DNA of 64,000 bases from Erythroxylum novogranatense. Lineage: Eukaryota > Streptophyta > Magnoliopsida > Malpighiales > Erythroxylaceae. Of the stretch, positions 46,011 to 55,985 are shown one piece after another; the stretch's first letter is position 1, and each line of letters starts with the position of its first letter. The position numbers and the translations under genes are program-made. Location of the stretch: positions 68,711,523-68,775,522 of the forward strand of contig CM057228.1 of NCBI GenBank assembly GCA_029891385.1, given 5' to 3'. The notes beneath the pieces are model-generated. The model saw only the letters and a list, made by a program, of their open reading frames with translations, was not told where the DNA came from and ran no database searches.

Positions 46011-46787
46011 GGATGCCAGATGGGCCTTACAGTTTCTCTTTTAGTGGCCATCCTTTCCACAGTGGAAGCAACTTCCCTTCAAGGTAGTCTTCTTTACTTT
46101 CTTGAAACCTATTTTAGGCCTTACAGACTTCTTCTTCTTTTGGCTCTTTTTCTTCGAACCAAAAGAGTCCACCAGCATCACATCCTTATCCTTACATACA
46201 GATGGCTCAACAACCTTAAACATGTTGACCAGCTCGAGAATTGTGCTGGATATATTGTTCATCTAATAGTTAAACACAAATTGTGAATAAATATCGATTA
46301 AACCCGTAAGAATTAAGCCAATACTTAATTCATGATCCAAAAGAAAACCCAAGGAGGCCAACCGTTTGATGTAGCCATTCATCTTCAATGTTTACTGCAC
46401 TAGAGATGTCCCCTCAACCATCTTAGAGCAGAAAAGCAATCGTGAAGTCTCAAACCTTTCAGACCTTGCTTTCTCAGTAAAGAGCTCCCTAAGATGATAG
46501 ACTATAGTATGAGCATCCATAGTCTCGTGTTACTTTTGCAGCTCTGGTGACATAGTGGCTAGCATAATACAACTAGCCATCTCATGATCATCAAGATGCT
46601 TCCTATATGCCCTCCAATCATCATTAGAGGCATCAACAGCAGGGGGATTGGGAAGTGGTTCTTCCAAGACATAACCAAGATTCTCGGACTTGGGCACTAT
46701 TCTCAAGTTCCTGAGCTAGTCAAGGAAGGTTGGTCCAGTCAACTTGTTATCTTCCATCAATGATCTTAGACTCAAATTAGTACTCAT
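46011..46787 (-). pseudogene. gag: Ty1/copia gag remnant with zinc knuckle (minus element)
   Basis: A start codon lies at 46787-46785 (MSTNLSLRS, then MEDNKLTGP), the usual beginning of this gag type. WRAYRKHLDDHEMASCIMLA follows in the middle, and the basic stretch KKKSQKKKKSVRPK lies before the knuckle CFHCGKDGH-stop-KRNC (about 46070-46030). The Trp expected between His and Lys is a TAA stop. All four metal ligands are otherwise present. Gag would package element RNA into virus-like particles. Several stops lie in the N-terminal half. Confidence 0.85.
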
Positions 46788-48520
46788 GGTGTTGACTCAG
46801 ACAATAGTAATCTATCGTCAAAGAGAGAAAAATTAGAATGTACTTAAATGCATGTCTATAAATAATTTAATAACACATATTATAGCTCCCATTATTTTTC
46901 ACGAATTCATAACCCTCAATATAAATCCGAGAGAACTCGTAGAGAAATTCTCCTAGTGGGTCGATATCCAATATCCCTAAAAATGACTTTAAGTTTGCTC
47001 AGTAAGCCACCTTAGTTCAACCAGTAGGTATCGATCATACCAGTTGCATCTCTAATGCAATTATCAAATCTAGTGCTATCAACTGCTAATTTGTGCACAC
47101 TCATTAGGCTATCAAATCTTGACACGTATACATCTAATGTACATTACCCAACTTTGCCTTTGTCCATGTTAATCTTAGGTTTGCTCAACAAACCAACGTT
47201 TCTAGTTAAAACCGACTCATTAATCCAAAAATCCTATTTCCATGGTTTGAACATATCCATGTAAAGTGAGCTTAGGTTTGCCCAACAACCCTAACTTTAA
47301 AAGGATTTCGATTCTCGCCATATTAAAGGAAGGCATTAGTTTTGATATTCTAAGTGAGGGGTTTGTCTAAGGTCTCATCTAACTTAGATGGTCTTATACA
47401 TATAACTTATATACACACACACATAAAATTACTATAACTATGTGGCATGATATGGACTACCTAATCAAATTGGGTCTAAGCCAATAACCATCCTTCATGC
47501 AAGCACATACATTCTCCTAACCATGCATTCTCTAATGCATATATGTAAACACATCATTTTGATTATGACATCTTATCGATCCTAACATGAAAGCCCAATC
47601 CAACATTTAGATCTAAGCCTAATCCAACACTTAGATTTACTATCTTCCTTTTACTAACTTGGCTAAAATTACTATTGCATGTTATTTCGATTGGAATTAA
47701 TGTTATTCTAATTAACATGAATTCCTAATTCCATAAATTAATTCATAATTAATTTACCTTAAAATAATTATTTGGTATCCAAAATTAAACAACTTTAATT
47801 TTGTCATACATGCCAATTTGTCCAATCTTACTAAAACATTTATTGCCTTGCTAAATTAATTCAAAATTAATTTTTATAATTTTCTAAAATTTCTAGAACA
47901 TCAAATCATCATTCCAAGCATCTCTAGGTCATTTCATGATGATCAAAATAATTTAGAAATTACCCAAAATTATTATGATCACCAAACATTGATAAGACAC
48001 CTAAAATAACAAATATGACTTCTAAAATTTTTATGGAAATCAAATTTTGAGAAAATCATTTAGGCATGCATCAAACATCAAATTAAAACATTTTTATTGC
48101 ATAAAATATTTTTAAGGTTCTGGAAACAAAATATAAACATACAAAAATATCAAACAAAACAGATCCTACAATTTTTGGAAAACTGTCTAGATTTGGAAAA
48201 TTATTTGATAAAATTATTTTAAAAAATTTAATAATTCTACAAAAATTACAGATAGGCATAAACACATCCCAAATATGTTCACATAATTTTTCTAGAACCA
48301 AATTCCTCGAAAATCATGTGTAACCTCATCAGTTTAGCCAATAGACATCACATGCTTAACAGAAAGTCATTTCATGCAAGTTCACACATTGGTGAAAGAA
48401 AATCTTGAAAACAATTTTTTTACAATTAATTTCAAACAAAACATTATTGGACTGTAAGTTGTCACAACCATGAAAACATGTTTCACATGTCATGTATTCT
48501 ACATCTATCAAGGCACAAGA
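46788..48520 (-). mobile_element. Untranslated leader of the minus-strand copia element
   Basis: About 1.7 kb between the primer-binding site and gag. It is AT-rich and I see no coding signature. A short (AC)n run lies near 47410-47425. The short frames here read as random sequence. Confidence 0.6.
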
Positions 48521-48534
48521 TATCTCTAATACCA
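48521..48534 (-). other. Primer-binding site, initiator tRNA-Met type (slightly mutated)
   Basis: On the minus strand it reads TGGTATTAGAGATA one base after the LTR end TTACA. The standard site is TGGTATCAGAGC, so one C to T and one other change are present. Confidence 0.78.
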
Positions 48535-48535
48535 C

Positions 48536-50580
48536 TGTAAGGTTCTTATCATGCACCTCATACATAATATATATTAAATATATGCAGCAAAAAATAAAAC
48601 AAAACCTCAAAAATCATATATACTTATGAATATAGATATAGAAAACAAAAACATGAAATGCAAGATGTTTACATACCTTTTTGACGATCTCTTTCATTCT
48701 TTAATCTTCTCCATGTTGCATTGTCATAAACCACAACGATCAATGTAGACCGTCTCTAATGAAATTCCACACAAAGATAGAAGAATGAAACCTCACTAGG
48801 AGATGGATAGAATTCTTTCTTTGTGCTAACAAAGACAAGAACTCTTGTGAAAGTTAGAGAGAAAAAGAATGTGTGTGTAAGAAAGAACCTTTCTTTCTCA
48901 CTTATGTCTCACACAAGATGCACGAAAATCATCCGTAGTTTCTGCACCATTTGGCCTTCCATAACCTCATCACTAATGGAGAGTTATAGGAAGTTAATGG
49001 TCATGAATAACATGTATTAATAGAAGTTATGGGAAGTTAATGACTATGAATAGCGTGCATTAATGGAAGTTTGGGAAGTTAATGGCCAAATTGGCAGCCA
49101 ACAACACCTGTTTCTATGCAATGTTTTGTAGCACGATCACATCACAATACAATCTTGAAACACTCTCTCATTTCTTGAATCACCATTCAAGACCATTTTA
49201 CTCATCCTTCGAATCTCCTATATGTGAGACCCATTAAGTTCCCGGTTATGTTGGCCACTTGAATTAACACTTAGTTCAAGCAAGTCAAAAGCAGTATCTA
49301 GTAACACGTCATGACCCTAATTGACCAGAAAGTTATAGGTTTGACTACGAACCCTTCCATATGTACTGTCGCCATACAATTCGTCCTTTCACCATCTATA
49401 CCACATTTGGTTCAGAGTATGGTCAATGTGTCAACTCCCACTAGACTAACTATGTCATATCTAGTCCAAGTGATATTAAGGGCCTGTTTGGTTGAGCTTT
49501 TATCAGTAGAGCTTTTATCAGTAGAGCTTTTGTCAGTAGAGCTTTTCTGAAAAGAGCTTTTTTTAAAAGCCAGTTGACTGTTTGGCTATCAATTAAAAAA
49601 ACAGCTTTTTAAAAAGAGCTTCATTCAGTAGACTGTTTGGCAACATAAAAATAAAAAGCACTTTTATTAATTTTAACTATATTTTATTTTATACTAAAAT
49701 TATTTATTCTAAATAATTTTTAAAGTATATTAAACAATATGCCAAGTATTATATTGTAGGAAATTTTTGATAATCACCTTATAAGAAATAATTTAAAGAC
49801 ATGTCTCATTTTTTTTATAGAAAATAAAATTAATATGAAAACAAATATTAAAACATATAAAAAGTTAAATAATATTACAAATTGTTAAAGACAAACGCTC
49901 GACGCCCCGCCTTCAATAAAGAGAAATAAAATTTGAGGAGACAAATAAAATAAAAGAAGAACCAACTCGAGAAGATAAGAGGGTTAGATGAGCGTAAGAA
50001 ACAAAACAGAGTCAACAACTGGTTTTGTCAAGAGGATAATGACGCTATTTCAAGTTTTATTTACGTAAGTGATGGAAACATTAAACAATTAAAGAATCCA
50101 TTTTTAATATATTTTCTATTTTATTAATAAAATTTTATTATTTTATTATTAATTATATAAAATTTATTATTAATTATATAAAATATTATTATTAATTATT
50201 TAATAAAATTTATTATATTAAATATTATTCTATTCTATTTGATTTATATTTAAAATATTTTATTTCTATAACATAAAAATAGCTTCCTCGAATAAGTGAA
50301 ATTTGGGCTTTTCTAAAAGTCTAATTTTAGCTTTTGAAAAGTCAGATTTTAGCTTTTCAAAAGTTATTTCTACTTAAAAAGTGCTTTTGAAGTTTGCAGC
50401 TAAACACCCATTTTTTCCTAAAAACAGCTTTTGCGGTGGAAAAAAGTGCTTTTAGAGTTTCCAAAAGCTGAACCAAACAGGCACTAAATCTTGTCCTGAG
50501 AGTCTCATTACTCTATGTATCATTGAAAACTCTCTTTATGACATATATCTACTCTGGCTAGAGACTCCCCAGTAATGACC
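48536..50580 (-). mobile_element. 5' LTR of the minus-strand copia element, interrupted and truncated
   Basis: The minus-strand 3' end is at 48536 (ending CCTTACA). The LTR runs upward to 49479, is interrupted by a MITE (49480-50484), and resumes at 50485 until about 50580, where a Tekay-type LTR cuts it. The TGTTAGAG start of this LTR is not found. It aligns with the 3' LTR as described there. An open frame at 49311-49550 crosses the MITE edge and is not a gene. Confidence 0.8.
49480..50484. mobile_element. Harbinger/Tourist-like MITE (1005 bp)
   Basis: The terminal inverted repeats are GGGCCTGTTTGGTT (49480-49493) and AACCAAACAGGCAC (50471-50484), with one mismatch. A 3-bp duplication TAA lies at 49477-49479 and 50485-50487. 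This end sequence and a TWA target are typical of PIF/Harbinger-type MITEs. Just inside the left end, a 18-bp unit AGAGCTTTTATCAGT repeats about four times (49493-49550). AGCTTTT-type motifs also crowd the right end. The middle is very AT-rich (50100-50260). No transposase is encoded. The matching site in the 3' LTR at about 42750 is empty. Confidence 0.9.
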
Positions 50581-52572
50581 CCTTCGGGAAAATTTTGCCA
50601 CAGTCAAGGTTTGGCTTTGCCACGACGAAGTGTCCAAGTCGAGTGAGAGGACACTTCAGGTTTGCCGTGGTGAAGTTCCCAGATTAAACCCAAACACTTT
50701 TCAAGAGCGGTGAAGCTACAAAATCCAGCAGATTTTCCTCTCGGGAAAAATACACTGTGGCGAAGTAATAACTTTCACCGCGGTGAAGTCGCAAAAAATC
50801 ACACAGAATACACCCTTCGGGAAAGGTTCGTCACAGCCAAGTTTGGCTTCGCCGCAACAAAACCTTCAAATTCATAACCCGGTTCCCAATAATCAACACT
50901 AAATTTTTCTCACACCATCCTACAACCATTAACCACTCAACCCAAAAGTTAAATCCAAACATCTACCCAATCATCCTATGAAAGGCTTGATAAAGAAATG
51001 CAAAAACTTGGAAATCATGAGCAAAACGTAACATATTTCATTAACATCAAAAGATAAGAGTTTTACAAAGCTTTAATGAGCATTTCAAGTTACAATACAT
51101 CATGTCTCAAAATCCAAAATACAAAAGATACGTGAATGAGTAAAACATGAAATGCGGTTAAAGCCTTGCATTTTCCATAACCAACTTAAAATACAAAAGA
51201 TGCAGATTTTTTGAGTGATGCCTTGACTCTCAACTCGATCACTCGATCTCTTACTCATCACCTGGAGATGGGAGGGAATGGGGGTGAGCTTAAAAAGGTC
51301 ATGGGTAACAAGTTTATAACCGATAAACAAGCAAAACGATTGAAAATATGCACTGCCATAATAAATATGCATGGAATCCATAAACCATTTATTTCTCAAA
51401 TTCTCAACGTGTCAAACAATTCATAACCACATAAGGATACAGAATGGTTTGGGTATATCTATGGGGGAGTTCTTTCGAATCTCCGATAATAACAAAATAG
51501 ACTATTATAAACACACATAATGGTTTTATGTAGTTCATAAATATGAGGGAGTCCGTGAATGAGCTCCATGCCGCTAGCGAGCAGGTGGGAGAAGCCTTTA
51601 ACAGAGTCAACGTGGACGTGACGTAACATAATGGACCACCACCACACAAACATGTAATTCATGACTTGAAAACATATTGCCCAAAAAGGCACATTTCATA
51701 AACATGATTTTCATGAGCATGATATATTTCAAATACCATTTCTATCTTCATTTCATAAATCATCAACCAAAATTCATGTACCAAACATGTAGCAACTTCT
51801 CAAAACAATTAAGGAACATTAAATGCAACATTTATGAAGCAATTTAAAATCATTTAATTCTATTAATTTGGAAAAGCATTTATGGCTCATTAACTCAACT
51901 ATAAACACAAAACCACCCACTTTGAATTCCTTGTTTAAAAACTTGCTTGAAAATATCTCTCCTCTTGCTCCTCTTACCCTTCTTGATTTCTAAGAATGGA
52001 AAAAATCCCATTCAATAGGAATATAATTGAGAGCTCAAACAAAGCTCATTTACTAAAATTGATTCTAAAATACTTAAACTCATACATTTCCTAAGCTTCA
52101 AGAATTAAAACCCTTCCACAAACCCAAAGGATTAAAATTCAACTTACCTTGAATCTTCACCAAATATAAAGATTATTGGCTCAAATGGGAACTCTTCTTT
52201 TCCTCTTTCTTTTTCCCTTCTTGAACAATCCCAAAATCACCTTAGATCTTCCTTCTTTTCTCCTTCTATTTTCGTATTTCTCTTCTTCTCTCTTTCACTC
52301 ACGTTGTTCTCTTCTTCTTAAGAGCAAGGCTATACTTCTTCTTCTAATTATACCCTTAATGAGTGTGAAGTATCTACTTTGCCCTTCATTTATGCCTTAT
52401 GTTTTTATACTTAAGTGACATGCCAAAATTGCCCTTATCCACTCTTACTAAATTCTAACATTTCTATTCTAAATTCTAACTGCTACTTATACTTGCTAAA
52501 TTTATGCATAAATTCTAAGAAAATAAAATAAATAAATAAATAAAAGAAAAGAGACAAATTTGCAGTCTAACA
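50581..52572 (-). mobile_element. 3' LTR of a second Tekay-type element, family B (right on minus, distal end truncated)
   Basis: On the minus strand it starts TGTTAGACTGCAAATT at 52572, after a polypurine tract, and runs down to about 50581 without a clear CA end, so the distal end is probably trimmed. It has the family's shared start region (compare 7255-7560). The GC-rich block is at 51570-51600 and the CCTGGAGATGG block at 51258-51285. Seven or more palindrome-like 14-mers lie between 50594 and 50860, including the perfect palindrome TTCACCGCGGTGAA at 50774-50787. A phrase starting CTTCGGGAAA is repeated at 50582 and 50813. Confidence 0.82.
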
Positions 52573-52588
52573 ATTCTCCCCCCTTAAA
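52573..52588 (-). other. Polypurine tract of the second Tekay-type element
   Basis: On the minus strand it reads TTAAGGGGGGAGAATT directly before TGTTAGAC. It contains the stop of the pol frame. Confidence 0.87.
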
Positions 52589-53003
52589 GAATTTCATCCT
52601 TGAAATTCTTACCTAAGTCATTAAAGAGGTGTAGATACTTCTCCTTCATGGCTTTCAAGGGCTCCCACGTGGCCTTTTTCATAGCATGGTTTTTTCACAG
52701 AACTTTAACTAGTTGAACTGTCTTGTTCCTGAGAACATTTTCTTTAGTGTCCAAAATCTCCACTGGAGTCTCCTCATATGTCAAATCATCTCTCAATTGA
52801 ACCTCGTAGGGACCCACATACCTTGGGCTCAACTTACCCTTCTTGCCAAACCTCATGACTCATTTCCAAGGAGATGTCTTAAGAAAGACTTTCTCACCAA
52901 CTTCATACTCCATTTCCTTTCGATGTGCATCAATATCGCTTTTCATTCTATCTTAAGCAGCTTTAAGCCTTTGCTTAACTAAATTGACTTTGTCGACTGT
53001 CAT
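52589..53003 (-). pseudogene. Tekay-type integrase C-terminus and chromodomain remnant
   Basis: The minus strand, crossing frames, reads VKQRLKAA, HRKEMEYEVGEKVFLKTSPW and KLSPRYVGPYEV, then the chromodomain VEILDTKENVLRNKTVQLVK followed by ATWEPLKAMKEKYLHLFNDL. The Trp after V-K-V-L is a TGA stop. The chromodomain and its position mark this as a chromovirus, and the wording is closest to the Tekay type from memory. It ends N-F-K-D-E-I-L at the polypurine tract. Confidence 0.87.
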
Positions 53004-53522
53004 CTAGAGTAACTCTGGTCCTACTAATTTTCTTTCTCCTTCTTCATCCCAACGTATAGGAGTTCTACACCTTCTTCCATACAGTGCTTCATAAGGAGCC
53101 ATCTGAATGCTCGAGTGGTACGAATTATTGTAAGCAAATTCAACCAAAGGCAAATGCTCATCCCAAGCACCTTTGAAATCCATCACATATGTCCTAAGCA
53201 TTCCTTCTAGGGTTCGAACGATCCTTTCAGATTGGCCATCGGTTTGGGGATGAAAAGTAGTGCTAAAATTGAACTTGGTCCCTAGAGCTTCTTGCATACT
53301 TTCCCAAAATCTCGAAGTAAACCAAGGATCTCTATTAGAAACTATATAGTCAGGAATCTCATATAATCTCACTATCTCATCAATATACTTCTTTACTAGC
53401 ACTTGCAAAGAATCAGTTTGTTTAATTGCTAGAAAATGGGCTAATTTTGTTAGACGATCAACAAGAACCCATATAGCATCATGTTTCCTACTGGTTTTGG
53501 GCAAACTCATCAGAAAATCCAT
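53004..53522 (-). pseudogene. Ty3/gypsy integrase core remnant
   Basis: A 172-codon open frame covers most of the core: MDFLMSLPKT, WVLVDRLTKLAHF (first Asp), YIVSNRDPWFTSRFW, then FHPQTDGQSERIVRTLE (third acid Glu present) and APYEALYGRRCRTP. Gypsy integrases normally read S-D-R-D-P at the second acid, so the catalytic Asp is Asn here. The frame starts at an internal Met after a stop. The zinc-binding domain lies just upstream on the minus strand. Confidence 0.92.
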
Positions 53523-53850
53523 AGTTATCCTTTTCTATTTCTACTTAAGAATGGAAAATGGCCTTAATTTGCCTGAAGGTGCCTGGTGTTCAACCTTGAC
53601 TTGTTGACACACTAGACACTTGCTTGCATATTCTCATACATCCCTCTTCATGCCTTTCTACCAAAAATGCTCTTTCAAATCTCTGTACATCCTGGTACTA
53701 CCTAGCTGCATGACATAAGATGCATTGTGTGCCTCATCAAGAATCTCATCCTTTACCTCTTTAACATTTGAAATACAGAGTCTATTTCCCACAACCATAA
53801 GTCCATCATCCCTCTATTGCCTCCTGCAATTGAGGCTTGCATTGAAACTA
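53523..53850 (-). pseudogene. Gypsy integrase zinc-binding region remnant
   Basis: Minus text from about 53850 reads LMVVGNRLCISNVKEVKDEI and LDEAHNASYVMQLG, then MYRDLKEHFW and GMKRDV-stop-EYASKCLVCQ. These residues fit the H-H-C-C zinc finger that precedes the gypsy core, with one stop inside. Upstream RNase H, RT and protease are missing, and gag text follows at about 53850. Confidence 0.85.
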
Positions 53851-54355
53851 TCTTTACTTGCTTGTTCTTAGCAGAGCCACTACTTCCCACTTCACTCTGT
53901 GTGTAGAAACTCCTCATACTCCTCTCAGGTATTAGGGCACTCATCCCCTTCTTGGAAGACTGTTCCCGGTTCTTTCTCTTCCTATTCACTTCTTACTTTA
54001 TGTTCTCCAGTTTCTTACTTGGAGTGTAGCATTTACCAGCTGCTGGTGGTCACAGAAATTGTGGATCAATACTTTATCCTTGATCCCCAATTGAAGTCCT
54101 CTCTCACACTTACGACACTTATCTTCCTCATTCGCAACAATGTTGGTTGTATATTATGAAAGCTGGGTGAACTTCAGCTCATATTCACTTACACTCGTGT
54201 CCCTCAGCGTGAGGTTTAAGAACTCTTTGTCCTTCTCTTGTACATAGACTCTCAAAAAATATTTATTCCTAAAAACTTCCAAAAAGTTGCTCCATGATAA
54301 TATTGACGGTATGACCTGACATGGGGCACTGATTCCCACCAATGGACCTTGTAGC
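53851..54355 (-). pseudogene. gag: Gypsy gag remnant joined to integrase by an internal deletion
   Basis: The minus frame 54342-54154 includes NFLEVFRNKYFLRVYVQEKD and EFLNLTLRDTSVSEYELKFT, the retrotransposon gag domain. The preceding bases read W-W-E-S, another gag hallmark. After a stop, NIVANEEDKCRKC continues, then a lysine-rich segment (about 53990-53870) passes straight into integrase-linker text. The zinc knuckle, protease, RT and RNase H are missing, several kilobases in a complete element. The N-terminal side is cut by the copia LTR at 54356. Confidence 0.85.
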
Positions 54356-55985
54356 TGTTGGAGTTATGTAAATATAGTGCCCTGGAAAGCAAGTGTATTT
54401 ACATGTAACTTTATCTTCTTCAGTTATAGTTTTGTAATGAAAATATTTATTATTAATAAAACAAAAGAGTTTGGTTTTATCTGTATAAGCATTATATATT
54501 TGGTCATAAGGTGCCAAGATTCTCTTGGAAGTAATATACATATATATAGAGATGTATGGGAAACATGTATATTATTAGAATCTGAATTAATTGATTCACA
54601 GTTGAATAATCAAGTTGGTCGCTTGATTATAGTTTAGACTGTAGTGTTGCGATTTATCTCCATATAAGTAAAGGAGTTTACTTCAAGGGAATGATGAGTT
54701 TCATATCATGATAGTAGTTGACTATCGATAATGGCACTATTAAATGAATTGAATCAAGTATGTTTTCAAGAATAAAGTGGGTCGTTACTTTAATCTTAAA
54801 ACATACAACTTAAGCATTCGCTATTATGAACCATAATCTTGATGAGTGGTGAACTCATACATGTTTCATTATAATTCTTGATATGATCGGAATGGATTTT
54901 TACAGAGTATTAATCCAAAGGTTCGCATGTTGGAATTATTAATTGAAACATGTATCAGGGAACATTCACTCAAATAAAGAGTTTATAGTGTTATCATCTC
55001 TTCTAGATGTTTTAAGGAGATTTGGTGATTAAACTGGCGCCAGTAGTTTAATGGACTAGCTACCCATCAATTCTTAACACTGAGATGAGATCTTATGTGT
55101 TAATCACCATATAAAGTAAAATGAGAGATCTAGAAGGAAAAAACAACATAAGGGCAAAATGGTAATTTTATCCTTTGTTGTGCGGATGGCTATAATAAGG
55201 TTCTAAATAGGGTTTGCAATTGGACATATTCTCATAATTGAATCTTGGGCTTGGTCTAATTAAAGAAGCCTGAATGTACATTTAGTAATGGGCTTGGTTT
55301 TTGGTTTAATGTAATTAATTAGATTAATTATATTAAAACAATTGTTTTAAGAAGAAGATAGCAATTTCGGTTATTCCTAGGTTAAATGTGTAACCACACA
55401 TTTGACATTAAAATGCTAAATAAAGATGGTCTTTATTATGGTTAATCATCATTAAATGGAGTTATGAACTTACCATTAAATGGTTTAATGGTTGTCTTTT
55501 AATGTTGGCTTGTAACCTATTTGCATTCATTAGATTAAAGATGAAAGATATACATTAGATGGACCATCTTCCTTCTTTCTTCTTGGCAAAATCGAAATTG
55601 GGTATTGAATTTTAGGTTATGGTCTTTTCAAATAGCCATCATAAAGATAAATGAAGATAATCTCATTTATTGGCTATTTTATGAGTGATTAATGAAAGAA
55701 GTGATGCATTTGATGCCTCTCTCTCCTTCCATCCATGCATATACGAAATTGGTAGGCAAGAAAGAGTTCTGACATGTTCTTTACACCTTCTCTCCTTTCA
55801 TGAAAGAGATAATCGAAAAATACCAATTGAAAGAGTTTCAATTTTGCTTCTTCTTCTTCTAAGAAAATCTCCTCCAAACATTTCTTCTCCTTTCTCACCA
55901 AAGGATTTTGTTAACCTAATTGTCCTTGAAGAACAGGTGGTAAATCTAATTAGTTGGGGATATTACAACAAGGAGAAAGTAGATT
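54356..55985 (+). mobile_element. Copia-type LTR, plus copy of an inverted pair (3' truncated)
   Basis: It starts TGTTGGAGTTATGTAAATAT and aligns along its length with the reverse complement of 62196 down to about 60420. The alignment ends near 55985 (last shared phrase around GGTGGTAAATCTAATTAG), where gypsy LTR sequence of family D starts. It sits inside a gypsy gag. No primer site or coding region follows. I assign it to copia from its general character (TGTTGGA start and LTR type), which is a weak inference. Confidence 0.7.

Noticed and set aside
49311..49550. 79-codon frame ending in repeated VELLS
   Set aside because: It crosses from copia LTR into the MITE, and the repeat comes from the 18-bp subterminal repeats.
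52176..52418. 80-codon Leu/Phe/Ser-rich frame
   Set aside because: It is the reverse complement of the GAAGAA-rich leader region of a family B LTR. The same stretch at 40680-40940 gives similar false frames.
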